From Candidatus Palauibacter rhopaloidicola (GTDB lineage: Bacteria > Gemmatimonadota > Gemmatimonadetes > Palauibacterales > Palauibacteraceae), in NCBI GenBank assembly GCA_026914155.1, contig JAPPGH010000045.1:1-64000 (forward strand): a stretch of 64,000 nt of DNA, given 5' to 3'. Shown in pieces: positions 44,831 to 55,160 of this stretch (its first letter is position 1; each line of letters opens with the position of its first letter). The notes beneath the pieces are model-generated. The model was given only the letters and a program-made list of their open reading frames with translations. It did no database searches and had not been told where the DNA came from. Position numbers and translations under genes: made by a program.

Positions 44831-45384
44831 GGCTCGTTTCCGTTGCCGTCGGCGTCCGCGAGTTCGAGCACCGTGATCTCGCGGTTCGTGTACACGCAGA
44901 TCTCCGCCGCGATCTCGAGCGCCTGCCGGGCCACCTCGGCGGCGGGCAGATCCGTCCGGCGGGCGAGGGCCCGCGCGGCGGCGAGCGCGTGCGGCCCGCC
45001 GGAACCGAGCGCGAGAATGCCGTCGTCCGGTTCGATGACCTCTCCCGTGCCGGCGATGAGCAGGCTCGTCTCCCGGTCGGCGACGGCGAGCAGCGCCTCG
45101 AGCCGCCGAAGATAGCGGTCGCTCCGCCACTCCTTCGCGAGTTCCACCGCGGCGCGGGTGAGGTGGCGAGGGTAGCGTTCGAGTTGCGCCTCGAACTTCT
45201 CGAACAGCGTGAGCGCATCGGCGACGCCGCCGGCGAAGCCCGCCAGGATCCGACCGTCGCGCATGGTGCGGAGCTTGCTCGCCTTCGCCTTGACGACGGT
45301 CTCCCCCATCGTCACCTGGCCGTCACCCGCCATCGCGACCTCCCCTCCGACCCGAACGCAGAGGATCGTCGTGGCTCGTATCAT
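44827..45384 (-). CDS. hslV: HslV, peptidase of the HslUV protease
   Basis: HslV is a proteasome-like threonine peptidase. The mature N-terminus TTILCVR follows a short leader (MIRA), so autoprocessing exposes the catalytic Thr. [33 protein letters not shown] and the C-terminal NREITVLEL are typical. ATG at 45384 (185 residues) is chosen because AGGAG is 9 bases upstream; a GTG at 45393 has the ribosome site too close. Confidence 0.95.
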   Translation of the reverse strand: MIRATTILCVRVGGEVAMAGDGQVTMGETVVKAKASKLRTMRDGRILAGFAGGVADALTLFEKFEAQLERYPRHLTRAAVELAKEWRSDRYLRRLEALLAVADRETSLLIAGTGEVIEPDDGILALGSGGPHALAAARALARRTDLPAAEVARQALEIAAEICVYTNREITVLELADADGNGNEP

Positions 45385-45400
45385 GCTCTTCACTCTCCTC

Positions 45401-46345
45401 TCACTCTCCTGCGCGCGGGTGGGCCCGGGAGTGTACGCGCTTGAGACGGTCCACGGATGTGTGCGTGTAGATCCGGGTCGTGCTCAGACTCGCGTGTCCC
45501 AGCATCTCCTTCACCGAGACGAGGTCTGCGCCGCGATCGAGAAGGTGGGTCGCGAAGGAGTGGCGCAGCGAATGCGTGGTCAGCCGGTCGCCCTCCGCGA
45601 CCCGCGCAAGCTGGGCCGTCACGTCGCGCTGGATCTGCCGCCGCGAGAGGCGGGTGCCGCGAACGGAGAGGAACGCGGCGCGGGAGGCGCTTTCCCCCCG
45701 TTTCCCGAAATAGGCGCCGAGCGCTTCCGAGGCGCGGCGGCCGAGAGGGACCACCCGCTCCTTCCCGCCCTTGCCGAGCGCTCGAACCTGCCCGGTGCGG
45801 CGGTCCACGGCGGTTACGTCGAGACCCTGCACCTCCGCCAGCCGCAGTCCGCACGAGTACAGCAACTCGAGGAGGGCCCAGCGACGGAGCGCCACCGCGG
45901 ATCCGTCCCGTCGCGCCGCTTCGCCCGCGGAATCGAGCAGTTCGCGGGCGTCCTCTTCGCTCAGAAAGGAGGGCAGCGTCCGGTCGCGGCGGGGGGTGCG
46001 GACGAGCCGGGCCGGGCTGGCCTCCACCCGGTCCGTGCGCCGGAGGAAGGCGAAGAAGGCGCGCACGGCGGCGAGCTTGCGGGCGATCGAGGAACGCTTC
46101 AGCCCGCGCGACTCCAGGTGTCCCATGAAGGAACGGATGGACAGGCGATGCACGTCCGCCCAGCCCCAGTCGTGCGTCCCCTCGTACGCGCTCACGAAGG
46201 CCTCGAACTGGCCGAGGTCGCGGCGGTATGCGGACACGGTGTTGGGGGACAGCCGGCGCTCGGAGCGGGCGTAGCGAAGGAAGTCGTCGACCCATGCGCG
46301 TCGAGCTCGCGCCCCCGCATCGGCGGGCGCGGACGTCCGGGTCAT
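45401..46345 (-). CDS. xerC: Tyrosine recombinase XerC
   Basis: XerC/XerD resolve chromosome dimers at dif. The 314 residues contain the N-terminal SAM-like core-binding domain and the catalytic R-K-H-R-H-Y set: Arg in [13 protein letters not shown], Lys in [11 protein letters not shown], His and Arg in [14 protein letters not shown], and [14 protein letters not shown] with the Tyr. XerC versus XerD cannot be settled by eye; the topA-xerC-hslV-hslU order favours XerC (CodV in Bacillus). The ATG overlaps the topA stop as ATGA. Confidence 0.9.
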   Translation of the reverse strand: MTRTSAPADAGARARRAWVDDFLRYARSERRLSPNTVSAYRRDLGQFEAFVSAYEGTHDWGWADVHRLSIRSFMGHLESRGLKRSSIARKLAAVRAFFAFLRRTDRVEASPARLVRTPRRDRTLPSFLSEEDARELLDSAGEAARRDGSAVALRRWALLELLYSCGLRLAEVQGLDVTAVDRRTGQVRALGKGGKERVVPLGRRASEALGAYFGKRGESASRAAFLSVRGTRLSRRQIQRDVTAQLARVAEGDRLTTHSLRHSFATHLLDRGADLVSVKEMLGHASLSTTRIYTHTSVDRLKRVHSRAHPRAGE

Positions 46346-48897
46346 TTTCTCGACGACTTCTTGCGGGAGCCGCCGCGCCGCCCCCCCGCCTTTCGGGTCG
46401 CGTCGCGCTCCCTCCGCTTCTTCAGCAGGTCCAGCGCCACGTCCAGCGTGACCTCGTCGGGCTCCATCCCCCTGGGCAGCGACGCGTTCGTCTTGCCGTG
46501 CTTTACGTAGGGACCGTAGCGACCCTTGTAGATCGCGATCGGCTCGCCGTCATCCGGGTGCGCGCCGACTTCCCGCAGCGGCGTGGCGCTCGCCCGGCGG
46601 CCCCGCGTCTTGGGCGCGGAGAGCAGCTCCATGGCGCGCTCGAAGGTGATGTCGAGCGGGTCGTCGCTCTCCGTCAGCGAGCGGTAGTCCGACTGGTGGA
46701 CGACGTACGGGCCGTAGCGCCCGATGCCCACCTTCACCGGGTCGCCGCTCTCCGGGTGGGCGCCGAGCGGGGCGGGCATGGCGAGCAGTTTGAGCGCCGT
46801 CGCCAGCGAGACATCCTCCGGCCGCATGTTCTTCGGGAGGGAGGCGCGTTTCGGCTTCTGTCCGTCCGCCCGCTCGCCCCGCTGCACGTAGGGGCCGAAG
46901 CGCCCCTCCATGAGGTAGATGGCCTCCCCGGAATCTGGGTCCTCCCCGAGACGGTCCGGACCTTCCGCCCGCTTCCGCAGGAGGTCGATCGCCTGCTCCT
47001 CGCTGAGGTCGGCCGGGGCGACGTCGTCGGGGAGGGACGCGGTGAGCCGGTCGCCGTTCTTCTCGAGTTCGAGGAAGGGCCCGTAGCGGCCGATCCGCAC
47101 GCGGGGAGTGAGGTCCTTGAGCCGCACGGTCGAGGCTTCGCGCGGGTCGATGGCCGCTTCGCGCTCGACGAGTCGCGCTTCGAGACCGTCTCCGCCGCTG
47201 TAGAAATCCCCGAGGTAGGCGCGCCAGTCCACGTTGCCGCGAGCGATCTCATCCAGCGCATCCTCCATCTCGGAGGTGAACCCGGTGTCGACGAGGTTCG
47301 GGAAGTGATCCTCGAGGAGGCCGGTCACCGCGAAGGCGATGAAGGTGGGGACGAGTTGCTTGTTCTGCCGTACGGCGTACCCTCGATCGACGACCGTCGA
47401 GATAATGGCGGCGTACGTGGAGGGACGCCCGATGCCGTCCGCCTCCAGTTCCTTCACGAGCGCCGCGTCCGTGAAGCGGGGGGGCGGCTTCGTCTCGTGC
47501 TTCCGGCTCTCCAGCTTGCGGTTCTCGAGCGTCTGACCCTCGCGCATGTCCGGGAGGACCGTCTCCTGGTTCTCCAGCGCCGCGTCCGGATCGTCGGAGC
47601 CTTCGACGTAGGCGCGGAAGAAGCCGGGGAATTCGATGACCTTCCCCGCGGCCCGGAAGCGCGCCTCCTCCGCATCCACCTGCACGGTCAGGTGCCGCAG
47701 CCGGGCATCGGCCATCTGCGTCGCGACCGCGCGTCGCCAGATCAGCTCGTAGAGCGCCTTCTGCCGGCCGCTGAGTCCGAGTTCATCCGCCGTCCGCATG
47801 TCGGTGCCGGCCGGCCGAATCGCCTCGTGGGCCTCCTGCGCCGAGCGGGACTTCGTCTTGTAGCGCCGTGGGGCCGGGCTCAGGTACTCCTTCCCGTACC
47901 GGGCCGCCACGCGGCTTCGGATCGCCGTGATCGCGGCCTCGGAGAGTGTGACGGAATCGGTCCTCATGTAGGTGATGCGGCCGGCCTCGTAGAGCGCCTG
48001 GGCGATCCGCATCGTCTCCCGGGCCCCGAGGTTCAGCTTGCGGTTGGCCTCCTGCTGGAGGGTCGCCGTCGTGAAGGGAGGATACGGGCTCCGCTTCGAC
48101 CGCTTCTCCCGCAGGCTGACGACCGTGAAGGTGGCGTCGGCCAACCGCGCGCGGAGCGCCTCGGCGCGTTCCCGGTCCAGCAGGACGACTTTGCGGCCGG
48201 GCTTGAGGGCGCCGGTGCGCTCATCGAAATCCCGGCCCCGCGCGATCGCCACCCCGTCGAGGGCGGCGAGGTCGGCCGTGAAGGCGCCTCCGTCCGCGGC
48301 GAGGTGCGCGCGCAGGCGCCACCAGGCGCCGCTCCGGAAGGCGCGCCGCTCCCGTTCGCGCTCCACGAGCAGGCGGACGGCGACCGACTGCACGCGGCCC
48401 GCCGAGAGCCCGGGCTTGATCTTCTTCCACAGGAGCGGGGAGACCCTGTACCCGACGAGACGATCCAGAATCCTGCGCGCCTGCTGGGCCTCGATGCGGG
48501 GGAGGTCGATCTCTCCCGGCTCCTTGAGCGCTTCGAGCACGGCGCTCTTCGTGATCTCGTTGAACGTGATGCGGTGGAACCGCTCCCGAAGCGACCGCTT
48601 GCGCGCGGTCAGGGCCTCGACGATGTGGTAGGCGATCGCCTCGCCCTCCCGGTCGGGGTCCGTGGCGAGAAGGATGGAATCCGCTTTCGCCGCCGCCGCG
48701 CGCAGCTTGCGGAGGACGGGTTCCTTCCCCTCGATCGTGACGTACTCCGGCTCGAACCCTTTTTCGACGTCGACGCCGAGGCCGCTCCTGGGAAGGTCCC
48801 GAACGTGCCCGACGGATGCCTGCACGCTGAAGCCGGCCCCCAGATACGACTCCAGGGTGCGGGCCTTGGCCGGCGACTCCACGATGACGAGATTCAC
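46342..48897 (-). CDS. topA: DNA topoisomerase I
   Basis: TopA relaxes negative supercoils by a single-strand break. The 851 residues start with the Toprim domain ([22 protein letters not shown]), contain the active-site tyrosine in [11 protein letters not shown] and the [11 protein letters not shown] motif. The C-terminus lacks Cys4 zinc fingers and instead carries four copies of a GRYGPY/F-type repeat module (near residues 590, 655, 720 and 800), as in actinobacteria, then a basic tail ending SRKKSSRK. The start is GTG at 48897. Confidence 0.97.
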   Translation of the reverse strand: MNLVIVESPAKARTLESYLGAGFSVQASVGHVRDLPRSGLGVDVEKGFEPEYVTIEGKEPVLRKLRAAAAKADSILLATDPDREGEAIAYHIVEALTARKRSLRERFHRITFNEITKSAVLEALKEPGEIDLPRIEAQQARRILDRLVGYRVSPLLWKKIKPGLSAGRVQSVAVRLLVERERERRAFRSGAWWRLRAHLAADGGAFTADLAALDGVAIARGRDFDERTGALKPGRKVVLLDRERAEALRARLADATFTVVSLREKRSKRSPYPPFTTATLQQEANRKLNLGARETMRIAQALYEAGRITYMRTDSVTLSEAAITAIRSRVAARYGKEYLSPAPRRYKTKSRSAQEAHEAIRPAGTDMRTADELGLSGRQKALYELIWRRAVATQMADARLRHLTVQVDAEEARFRAAGKVIEFPGFFRAYVEGSDDPDAALENQETVLPDMREGQTLENRKLESRKHETKPPPRFTDAALVKELEADGIGRPSTYAAIISTVVDRGYAVRQNKQLVPTFIAFAVTGLLEDHFPNLVDTGFTSEMEDALDEIARGNVDWRAYLGDFYSGGDGLEARLVEREAAIDPREASTVRLKDLTPRVRIGRYGPFLELEKNGDRLTASLPDDVAPADLSEEQAIDLLRKRAEGPDRLGEDPDSGEAIYLMEGRFGPYVQRGERADGQKPKRASLPKNMRPEDVSLATALKLLAMPAPLGAHPESGDPVKVGIGRYGPYVVHQSDYRSLTESDDPLDITFERAMELLSAPKTRGRRASATPLREVGAHPDDGEPIAIYKGRYGPYVKHGKTNASLPRGMEPDEVTLDVALDLLKKRRERDATRKAGGRRGGSRKKSSRK

Positions 48898-48907
48898 GGG
48901 CGGTCTC

Positions 48908-49507
48908 TCAACTCTCCTGTTGTCCTTCCGTTGGTCCCTCTGTCGGTCCTTCCGTCGGTCCTTCCCTGCCTCCCTGCCGGCCGGCGGCGAAATGCCGCAG
49001 ACTCCTCAGCGCTACCTCGACGACATCTTCCGGTTCCCGGCCATCCGTATCCAGCACCACTTCGGCCTCCGCGTAGGCGGCCTCCCGCGCCGCGAGCAGC
49101 GTGGCAAGCGCGTCCGCGGGGTCGGGTCCGGCCAGCAGCGGCCGGGCCTCGGCACCCTCGCGGGAGAGGCGATGGATCGCGGTCTCGGGGCGCACGCGCA
49201 ACCAGACGCGTACCCGGCCGCCCGACGTGCGGTCGATGTCCCGGCGCGCCATCCACCCGCCCCCGGTCGCGACAACGACGTTTTTCTTTCGGGCCGCGCG
49301 GGCGGCGGCGGCGGCCTCGAGCCGCCGGAACTCGCCTTCCCCGCGGCGACGGAACATGCGGGAGATCGATTCGCCGGCGCGCGCTTCGATCTCGCGGTCC
49401 AGGTCGACGAACCGGTAGCCCAAACGCCGCGCGAGGATCGGGCCGATGGTGCTCTTCCCCGATCCGGAGAGACCGACGAGCCAGATCTTTTCGGGCACGC
49501 TCGCCAC
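48908..49507 (-). CDS. aroK: Shikimate kinase with a repetitive tail
   Basis: The enzyme phosphorylates shikimate on the route to chorismate. The 199 residues contain Walker A GLSGSGKST, the shikimate-binding FVDLDREIEARAG, and GEGEFRRLE, then ATGGG. The last 20 or so residues are a GPTE repeat encoded by a 12-bp DNA repeat and are not part of the fold. The start is GTG at 49507, one base after the aroC stop. It lies between topA and aroC. Confidence 0.93.
   Translation of the reverse strand: MASVPEKIWLVGLSGSGKSTIGPILARRLGYRFVDLDREIEARAGESISRMFRRRGEGEFRRLEAAAAARAARKKNVVVATGGGWMARRDIDRTSGGRVRVWLRVRPETAIHRLSREGAEARPLLAGPDPADALATLLAAREAAYAEAEVVLDTDGREPEDVVEVALRSLRHFAAGRQGGREGPTEGPTEGPTEGQQES
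48921..48968 (-). repeat. 12-bp tandem repeat at the 3' end of aroK
   Basis: About four units of GACGGAAGGACC (minus strand), with some changes, encode the repeated GPTE tail. Slippage would change tail length in steps of four residues without changing frame. Confidence 0.75.
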
Positions 49508-49508
49508 G

Positions 49509-50702
49509 TCACTCCGCGTCCCCGATTCGGGCGAGGTAGCTCTCCACGTTGGACCGCATCTCGGCGAGGCTGTCGCCGCCGAACTTCTCGATCCACGCGT
49601 CCGCCAGCACCAGCGCCATCATCGCCTCGCCGACGATCCCGGCGGCCGGCACCGCGCACACGTCGCTGCGCTCGAGGACCGCCTTGGCGGGTTCTCCGGT
49701 CCGGGTGTCCACGCTGTCCAGGGGGCGGCGCAGCGAACTGAGCGGCTTCATCGCCACGCGGGCGACGATGTCGCCTCCCGTCGTCATTCCGCCTTCCAGG
49801 CCTCCCGCGTTGTTCCGCCGCCGCCGGTAGCCTCCGCTCCCGCGCCGCGCCGGATCCCGCTCGATCTCGTCGTGGACGTCGGACCCCCGGCGACGCGCGG
49901 CCTCGAATCCCATCCCGATCTCGACGCCCTTCATCGCGTGGATCGACATCATCGCGCCGCCGATGCGGCCGCCGAGGCGGGTCTCCCAGGTGACGTAGCT
50001 CCCAAGGCCCACGGGAACGCCGCGCGCGACGACCTCGAAAACGCCTCCCAGCGAGTCGCCGGCGCGACGGGCCGCATCGATCGCGTCGACCATCGCGGCG
50101 GTCGCATCGGGGTCGATGCAGCGTACGACCGACGCGTCGGCCACGGCGAGCAGGTCCTCGGGCAGCGGCAAGCCGGACGGCGCCTCCACCGGACCGATCG
50201 ACACCACGTGACTCTCGACGCGCACGCCGAACTCGCCCAGCAGCCGCTTGGCGACGGCCCCGGCGGCGACGCGCGCGGCGGTCTCCCGCGCGCTGGCCCG
50301 CTCGAGGATGTCGCGCGCGTCCGTCCGCCCGTACTTGAGCATCCCCGCGAGGTCCGCGTGTCCCGGCCGCGGCAGGTACACCCGGCGCAGGAGTTCGTCG
50401 TCGTCCACCTCCGGCGCCTCGACCGCCATCGCCGCGCCCCAGTTCCTGAAGTCGCGGTTGGGGATGCGGACCGCGACCGGAGCCCCCAGCGTCTCCCCGA
50501 GGCGCACCCCGCCGAAGATCTCGCCCACATCCTTCTCGATCTTCATGCGGCCCCCGCGGCCGTGCCCGCCCTGCCGGCGCGCCAGCTCCCGTGCGATATC
50601 CCCGGGCGCGAGCGCCAACCCGGCGGGGATCCCTTCCAGCACGGCGACCACGGCCGGGCCGTGCGTTTCGCCCGCCGTGGTCAACTTCAGACACCTCAGC
50701 AT
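49509..50702 (-). CDS. aroC: Chorismate synthase
   Basis: The enzyme makes chorismate from EPSP with reduced FMN. The 397 residues have the signature TTAGETHGPAVVAVLEGIPAG, the FMN-binding GRGGRMKIE, GSDVHDEI, and the active-site segment RRNNAGGLEGGMTTG. The ATG at 50702 is chosen: GAGGA lies six bases upstream and the protein begins at the conserved start. It lies 105 bp after pilQ in the same direction. Confidence 0.97.
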   Translation of the reverse strand: MLRCLKLTTAGETHGPAVVAVLEGIPAGLALAPGDIARELARRQGGHGRGGRMKIEKDVGEIFGGVRLGETLGAPVAVRIPNRDFRNWGAAMAVEAPEVDDDELLRRVYLPRPGHADLAGMLKYGRTDARDILERASARETAARVAAGAVAKRLLGEFGVRVESHVVSIGPVEAPSGLPLPEDLLAVADASVVRCIDPDATAAMVDAIDAARRAGDSLGGVFEVVARGVPVGLGSYVTWETRLGGRIGGAMMSIHAMKGVEIGMGFEAARRRGSDVHDEIERDPARRGSGGYRRRRNNAGGLEGGMTTGGDIVARVAMKPLSSLRRPLDSVDTRTGEPAKAVLERSDVCAVPAAGIVGEAMMALVLADAWIEKFGGDSLAEMRSNVESYLARIGDAE

Positions 50703-50807
50703 TTCGTCCTCATCGCGTGAACATCGCGTGGATCGCTTCTCATCGAACAGCCGTTCCAACGGCGGGAAAAGGATTCGCCGAGGGCGGGAGCCGCAACCTG
50801 CCGTCCG

Positions 50808-52571
50808 CTATCGTCCCTCAGGCCGGCGATGGATGATGTGCGGCGTGACGAGGATGATGAGGTCCTGCTTCACCTCTTTCTCCTTGGAGCTCCGGAACAG
50901 ATTTCCGATCAGTGGAAGGTTCATCAGCCCGGGAATGCCGCTGCGGCTCCGGCTCACCTCGCTCAGCGTAAGTCCGCCGATCACGGCGGTCTCGCCGTCA
51001 TCGAGCAGCAGCGTCGTCTCGCCGATCTGTTTCTCGAACACGAAGCCCACATCCGAAGGTCCAAGCTTCAGGCCGGACCGTTCGGCCATCAGTTCCAGCC
51101 GGATCTGGTTGTTGTTCGTCACGTGCGGAACGACGTCCAGGATAATCCCCGTGTCCTCGAAGTCGACGTTGACGCGTGCGGACTCGGTCTGGGCTCCCGG
51201 CTCCAGAACCCGGATCGGCGTGCGTTCGCCCACCTGGATCCTTGCGTGCGCGTGGTCCACGACCCGGATCGAAGGCGCCGCCTGCACGTCCGACAACTGG
51301 TGCGACTCGAGCGCTTCGAGGAACGAGAAAAGGGAGAACTCGCCGAACGCCACGGCCGTCAGAATCTGGAGGGCGGGCCCGATCGGACGATCGTTCGCGT
51401 TCGCCAGCGCCGCGACGGCCGAACCTCCCAGGCTCACGAGCGTTTCGTTCGTCCGCCTGACGAACCCTTCATCGACGGTGCCATCGCCGTCCACATCGAC
51501 GGGTTGGGTCGGCGCGTTGGGGTCGGGCACCGCGATGAGATCGTTGAGGCCCTGCTCCACGACGCCGCCGTTCCGCTCCTTGAGGTCGTACACGATCCCC
51601 AGTTGCTGTACGTCCGTCCGATCGACGAATACGATCTTCGCCTCGATCGCGACCTGCGGGAGCCGCCGGTCCAGCGCCGCGATGATCGTGTCCATCCGCG
51701 CGACGACGGACGGTGCGTCGGTCACAATGACGGTGTTGCTGCCCGAGAACGAAACGACCTGGCCGCGGTTGGGCGTGGCCAGGTGCCGGAGCGTCTCGGC
51801 CACCGAATCCGCCCGCGCGTAGTTGACCCGGATCACGCGCGTTTCGCTGAGCAGTTGATCCCGCGCCTGGAGGTTCTCCAGCCAATCCACGACGATGATC
51901 CCGCTCTCGATCCGGTGCCAGCCGAGGTTCTGGGCCGAGAGGATCGCGTTGAGCGCCACGTCCCAGGGCTGGTCGCGGATGTCGATACCTTGAACGACGA
52001 CGGAGGCGACATTCCCGTTCGGGACGACGGAGATGTCCGCGAACTCGGAGAACCCGGCGAGGACGTCGAGCATACTGGCACTGTCGTACACCACCGAGAT
52101 GCGCGGCTCGGTCGCCGGCACGACGGGCGGCGGCCCGGCCGTTCCCCGGACGTCCGTCTCGGAAGGCTGCCGAACATCCGTTGTGGACCAGGTAGCGAAA
52201 GGCGGCCCGGGGTTCCGGAAGGTCACGCGGATCGCTCCGGAGTCGGCGGTGACGCCGTATGCGATTTCCCGATCCAGGTCGAACACGAGTCGCACCGTCT
52301 CGGGCCGGAACTGGGTTGAGCGCATGCCGAGAACGCCGCCGCGGTCGATCCGGTCGTAGCGGCGGTGCGCCAGTCCCAGGTTCGCTCCCCTTATATCCAG
52401 GAGCAGCCGCGGAGGATTGGTGAGCATCATGTGGCGGTGCGTGGCGGGTCCGCCGAGGACCACCGTGATCTCGGTTTCCGTCCCCTCTGACGCGATCCTC
52501 ACTTCCCGCATTTCGGCCGCGGGCGCCGCGGCGACCGCCATGGCGAAGGGGAAAATGATCCGCGAGATCAT
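50808..52571 (-). CDS. pilQ: Type IV pilus secretin PilQ
   Basis: PilQ is the outer-membrane ring through which pili pass. It has 587 residues. A signal peptide (1-19, ending APAAE) is followed by an AMIN domain (about 25-115, cell-wall binding), a second STN/N0 domain (about 155-225), a secretin N domain (about 240-305) and the secretin pore with VPHVTNNNQIRLEL and the C-terminal GETAVIGGLTL and GIPGLMNLPLIGNLFRS. An inserted Asp/Gly-rich loop (about 355-375) is unusual. The ATG overlaps the pilP stop (ATGA). Confidence 0.95.
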   Translation of the reverse strand: MISRIIFPFAMAVAAAPAAEMREVRIASEGTETEITVVLGGPATHRHMMLTNPPRLLLDIRGANLGLAHRRYDRIDRGGVLGMRSTQFRPETVRLVFDLDREIAYGVTADSGAIRVTFRNPGPPFATWSTTDVRQPSETDVRGTAGPPPVVPATEPRISVVYDSASMLDVLAGFSEFADISVVPNGNVASVVVQGIDIRDQPWDVALNAILSAQNLGWHRIESGIIVVDWLENLQARDQLLSETRVIRVNYARADSVAETLRHLATPNRGQVVSFSGSNTVIVTDAPSVVARMDTIIAALDRRLPQVAIEAKIVFVDRTDVQQLGIVYDLKERNGGVVEQGLNDLIAVPDPNAPTQPVDVDGDGTVDEGFVRRTNETLVSLGGSAVAALANANDRPIGPALQILTAVAFGEFSLFSFLEALESHQLSDVQAAPSIRVVDHAHARIQVGERTPIRVLEPGAQTESARVNVDFEDTGIILDVVPHVTNNNQIRLELMAERSGLKLGPSDVGFVFEKQIGETTLLLDDGETAVIGGLTLSEVSRSRSGIPGLMNLPLIGNLFRSSKEKEVKQDLIILVTPHIIHRRPEGR

Positions 52572-52972
52572 GTTCCTGTCCCGCCTTCGCGCCGTACGCG
52601 CAACGTCTCGCGACGGCTGACCCCGAAGCTCGTGATCACGAAATCCACCTCCTCCTTACGGATTTGTACGACGCGGGCCGCGCCGATGATGTCGCGTTCG
52701 CGGGCACGGTACCGCCGGCCGGTTGTTCGATCGGTCAGAATCGCCACGCTGCCGAGCTGGGGGGTGTACAGCACGCCGACCAGCGTCAGGTCGCCGAAAC
52801 GGGGGCCCGCCCGGATGTCGAGGTGAAGCCGCTGGAACGGGTCGCGTCGGTCGAAGGCGGGGTAGGTGAAGACCTCGCGCTCGTAGATCGGCGGCCGGGT
52901 CTGTGCCGCGACCTCCCATGACCCGGTTCCGCACGTCGCGGCGAGCACAACAACTGGAATCAGGCGATTCAT
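52568..52972 (-). CDS. pilP: PilP-like pilus assembly lipoprotein or periplasmic protein
   Basis: The protein has 134 residues. A signal peptide (about 1-23) has a Cys at residue 16, but not in a good lipobox. YPAFDRRDPFQ fits the PilP pattern, and the C-terminal beta domain runs LTLVGVLYTPQLGSVAIL and so on. The call rests on length, this motif and position between pilO and pilQ. ATG at 52972 has GGAGG immediately upstream; it overlaps the pilO stop as ATGA. Confidence 0.8.
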   Translation of the reverse strand: MNRLIPVVVLAATCGTGSWEVAAQTRPPIYEREVFTYPAFDRRDPFQRLHLDIRAGPRFGDLTLVGVLYTPQLGSVAILTDRTTGRRYRARERDIIGAARVVQIRKEEVDFVITSFGVSRRETLRVRREGGTGT

Positions 52973-53553
52973 CTTGCCTCCGGCAAAGCGCTGTCCCCAG
53001 GCGGAAGCACGAAGGTCTCGAGGCCGAAGCGGGCGTGAACGAGTTGCCGCCCCGAGTCGGCGATCCGGGAGGGTACGATTTCGTGGACCTCGGGCCGTAC
53101 GAGGCGGGCGAAGCCGGCGATTCGCGTCAGCAGCGTGCCGACATCGTGGTAGGCCCCCTCGACCTGAAGCGTCCACCGTTGCCGCACGAAGTACCCGGTG
53201 GAGTCGGCCATGGGATCGGCGGGCAGGGCGTGGACGAGTTCGAGACCAAGCGACTGTGTCTCGGTCGCGATGGCCTCATAGATGGCTTCGACTTCACCCT
53301 CTCGCGGAACAAGCCGTTGCAGTTCCGCGAGTTGCCTTTCACCGAGCAGGAGATCCTCGCGCATCGCATCCAGGCTGCCGTCACCCGGCCCGGCGATGGC
53401 GTTGGCCCGCTCTGCCCGCTCGACCCGTTCCGCCAACGCGGCCAGCTCTGCCTTGCGCGGGCTCCAGAAGCGCAGCTGGAAGGCCGCCGCGCAGCCCAGC
53501 AGGAGCACGAGCCCTAGCACCCGGTACTGCGCGCGGGGATCCCTGGGAAGCAC
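52969..53553 (-). CDS. pilO: Type IV pilus inner-membrane protein PilO
   Basis: PilO pairs with PilN in the alignment complex. The 194 residues have a short cytoplasmic N-terminus, one membrane helix (about 11-26), a coiled coil (about 30-85) and a ferredoxin-like C-terminal domain with STGYFVRQRWTLQVEGAYHD and LVRPEVHEI. The start is GTG at 53553, just after the pilN stop. Confidence 0.88.
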   Translation of the reverse strand: MLPRDPRAQYRVLGLVLLLGCAAAFQLRFWSPRKAELAALAERVERAERANAIAGPGDGSLDAMREDLLLGERQLAELQRLVPREGEVEAIYEAIATETQSLGLELVHALPADPMADSTGYFVRQRWTLQVEGAYHDVGTLLTRIAGFARLVRPEVHEIVPSRIADSGRQLVHARFGLETFVLPPGDSALPEAR

Positions 53554-53555
53554 GG

Positions 53556-54176
53556 TCAGGTGGGGTCGACCCGCCACGCGGCGGGGGCATGGGCAAACCG
53601 AAGTACGAGGGTGAAGGCCTGCCGGGCGCCCTGATCGGGATCGGACCCCTGCAGCTGGCTTCCGATGATCTTCACATCGGCGATGTAGTCCGACATCCCC
53701 AGGCCACGGACGAACTCCGTGATCGCGAGCGGACTGCCCGCAACCCCCTGGAGTTCGACCGAAAGGTCGGGCGGCGCCGACAGTTGACGCAGAGAAGTCA
53801 GCCAGGCCGGCGGCGGGAGCGCCCGGCTGATCTCGTCCATCAGGTGCGGCCACGCGAACCGGTCGCGGTCCAGCTGTTCGACCAGCGCGACACGCTCGCG
53901 GATCTCGCGAGACCTTTCCGTCAGACTGTCGCTTGCGGCCCGGAGTTCGGCGAGCCTGGCCGAATCCGCCACAACCGCTTCAAGGCGCGTTCCGAGTTCG
54001 ACGGCTTCGGTCCGTTGCAACCACCACAGCGCGGCCGCGCCCGGCGGGATCGTCAGCGCCGAAATCAGCAGCGCGACGCCCCAAACGTCGATGCGGAGAC
54101 CGCCCGCGGCGTTCCCGTCGGCCGGAAGCCCTTGCCGCGCGCGCTGAGATTCGGGCAGGAGGTTGATCTCTATCAC
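53556..54176 (-). CDS. pilN: Type IV pilus inner-membrane protein PilN
   Basis: PilN binds PilM by its N-terminal peptide. The 206 residues start VIEINLLPESQRARQG, matching the INLLP motif that inserts into PilM. One membrane helix (about 27-48), a coiled coil and a C-terminal alpha/beta domain with PPAWLTSLRQLSAPPDL follow. The start is GTG at 54176, 22 bp after pilM. Confidence 0.92.
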   Translation of the reverse strand: MIEINLLPESQRARQGLPADGNAAGGLRIDVWGVALLISALTIPPGAAALWWLQRTEAVELGTRLEAVVADSARLAELRAASDSLTERSREIRERVALVEQLDRDRFAWPHLMDEISRALPPPAWLTSLRQLSAPPDLSVELQGVAGSPLAITEFVRGLGMSDYIADVKIIGSQLQGSDPDQGARQAFTLVLRFAHAPAAWRVDPT

Positions 54177-54198
54177 GGCCGTACCCGCGCTTCCACGC

Positions 54199-55158
54199 TC
54201 AGCCACCCCGGACCGGGGGCCGCAGAGCCAGCCCGACTGAGAGCATGAGCAGCGGCGCCACCGAGCCCAGATCGGTTCGGTCCGCGACGTCCGGCGCGAC
54301 CTCGATGCGTTCGAACGCACTCGCGAGGCGCGTTTCGACGCCGGTGGTCTCTGCGAGGATCTCGACCAGTCCGGACGCCGTGGCTCCTCCCCCGCACAGG
54401 TACGCGCGTGCGATCCCCGGTCCCGTCTCTACGAACGCCCCCGCCCGGTCGATCCCGCGGGCGATCCGGAGGGCGCACTCGTCCAGTTCGTCGGCGGCCG
54501 GGGTGCCGATCGCCAGTTCCCGGGTCAGCAGGGGGAGTCCGTTTCGGAGCAGGTGTATGGCGGTGGAATGACCCCCGACGTCGACCAGCACGGTCACATC
54601 CTTCATGGCGCTCGGATAGTTCGCCTCGAACGCGTTGCGAAGGGCCAGGGCTTCCACGTCGACGGCCGTGGGGTTTAGGTCCGCTCGCCGCAGGAGTGCG
54701 ACCCGCGCCTCGACGACGTCGCGCTTCGCCGCCGCCAGCAGCACGGTCATCGTGGAGCCACCGCCGTGCGGATCGATGATCGCGAAGTCCAGTTCCACGT
54801 TCTTCATGTCGAAGGGGACGTGCTGCTCCGCTTCCCACGGCATCACGGCACGGGCCTCCGCTTCATCCATCCGGTCGATTTCGATCACCTTGCTGAGGAC
54901 ATCGCGCCCGCCGATGCCGATGACGACATCGCGGGGCTTGAGTCGCTCCCGCCTGAACATCGAGGAGAGCGTGTCGGCAACACGTTCCGGCTCCCGGATC
55001 GTTCCGCCGCGAACGGCGGCCGGCTCGTTAGGAGCGGTCGCGAGCGCGGTCAGGCGCGGCCTGTGCTCGCGGTGCTCGATCACCGCGGCCTTATTCAAGT
55101 CGCTGCCGATATCGACTCCGACGGTCACTTTCCGGCGCCGCAATCCGAATCCCCTCAT
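54199..55158 (-). CDS. pilM: Type IV pilus assembly protein PilM (actin-like)
   Basis: PilM is a cytoplasmic actin/FtsA-like ATP-binding protein of the alignment complex. The 319 residues have VTVGVDIGSDLNKAAVIEH, PWEAEQHVPFD, VDVEALALRNAFEANYP, VLVDVGGHSTAIHLLRNG and YLCGGGATASGLVEIL. The length is slightly short (usual ~350). The ATG at 55158 follows the pilin-like gene by two bases. Confidence 0.93.
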   Translation of the reverse strand: MRGFGLRRRKVTVGVDIGSDLNKAAVIEHREHRPRLTALATAPNEPAAVRGGTIREPERVADTLSSMFRRERLKPRDVVIGIGGRDVLSKVIEIDRMDEAEARAVMPWEAEQHVPFDMKNVELDFAIIDPHGGGSTMTVLLAAAKRDVVEARVALLRRADLNPTAVDVEALALRNAFEANYPSAMKDVTVLVDVGGHSTAIHLLRNGLPLLTRELAIGTPAADELDECALRIARGIDRAGAFVETGPGIARAYLCGGGATASGLVEILAETTGVETRLASAFERIEVAPDVADRTDLGSVAPLLMLSVGLALRPPVRGG

Positions 55159-55160
55159 GT

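Noticed and set aside
42432-45218. A 928-residue minus-strand frame ending in argF
   Set aside because: Its N-terminal two thirds overlap hslU and hslV out of phase; the argF start at 43349 fits family length.
46228-49539. A 1103-residue plus-strand frame
   Set aside because: It is antisense to topA and aroK and shows no recognisable domain.
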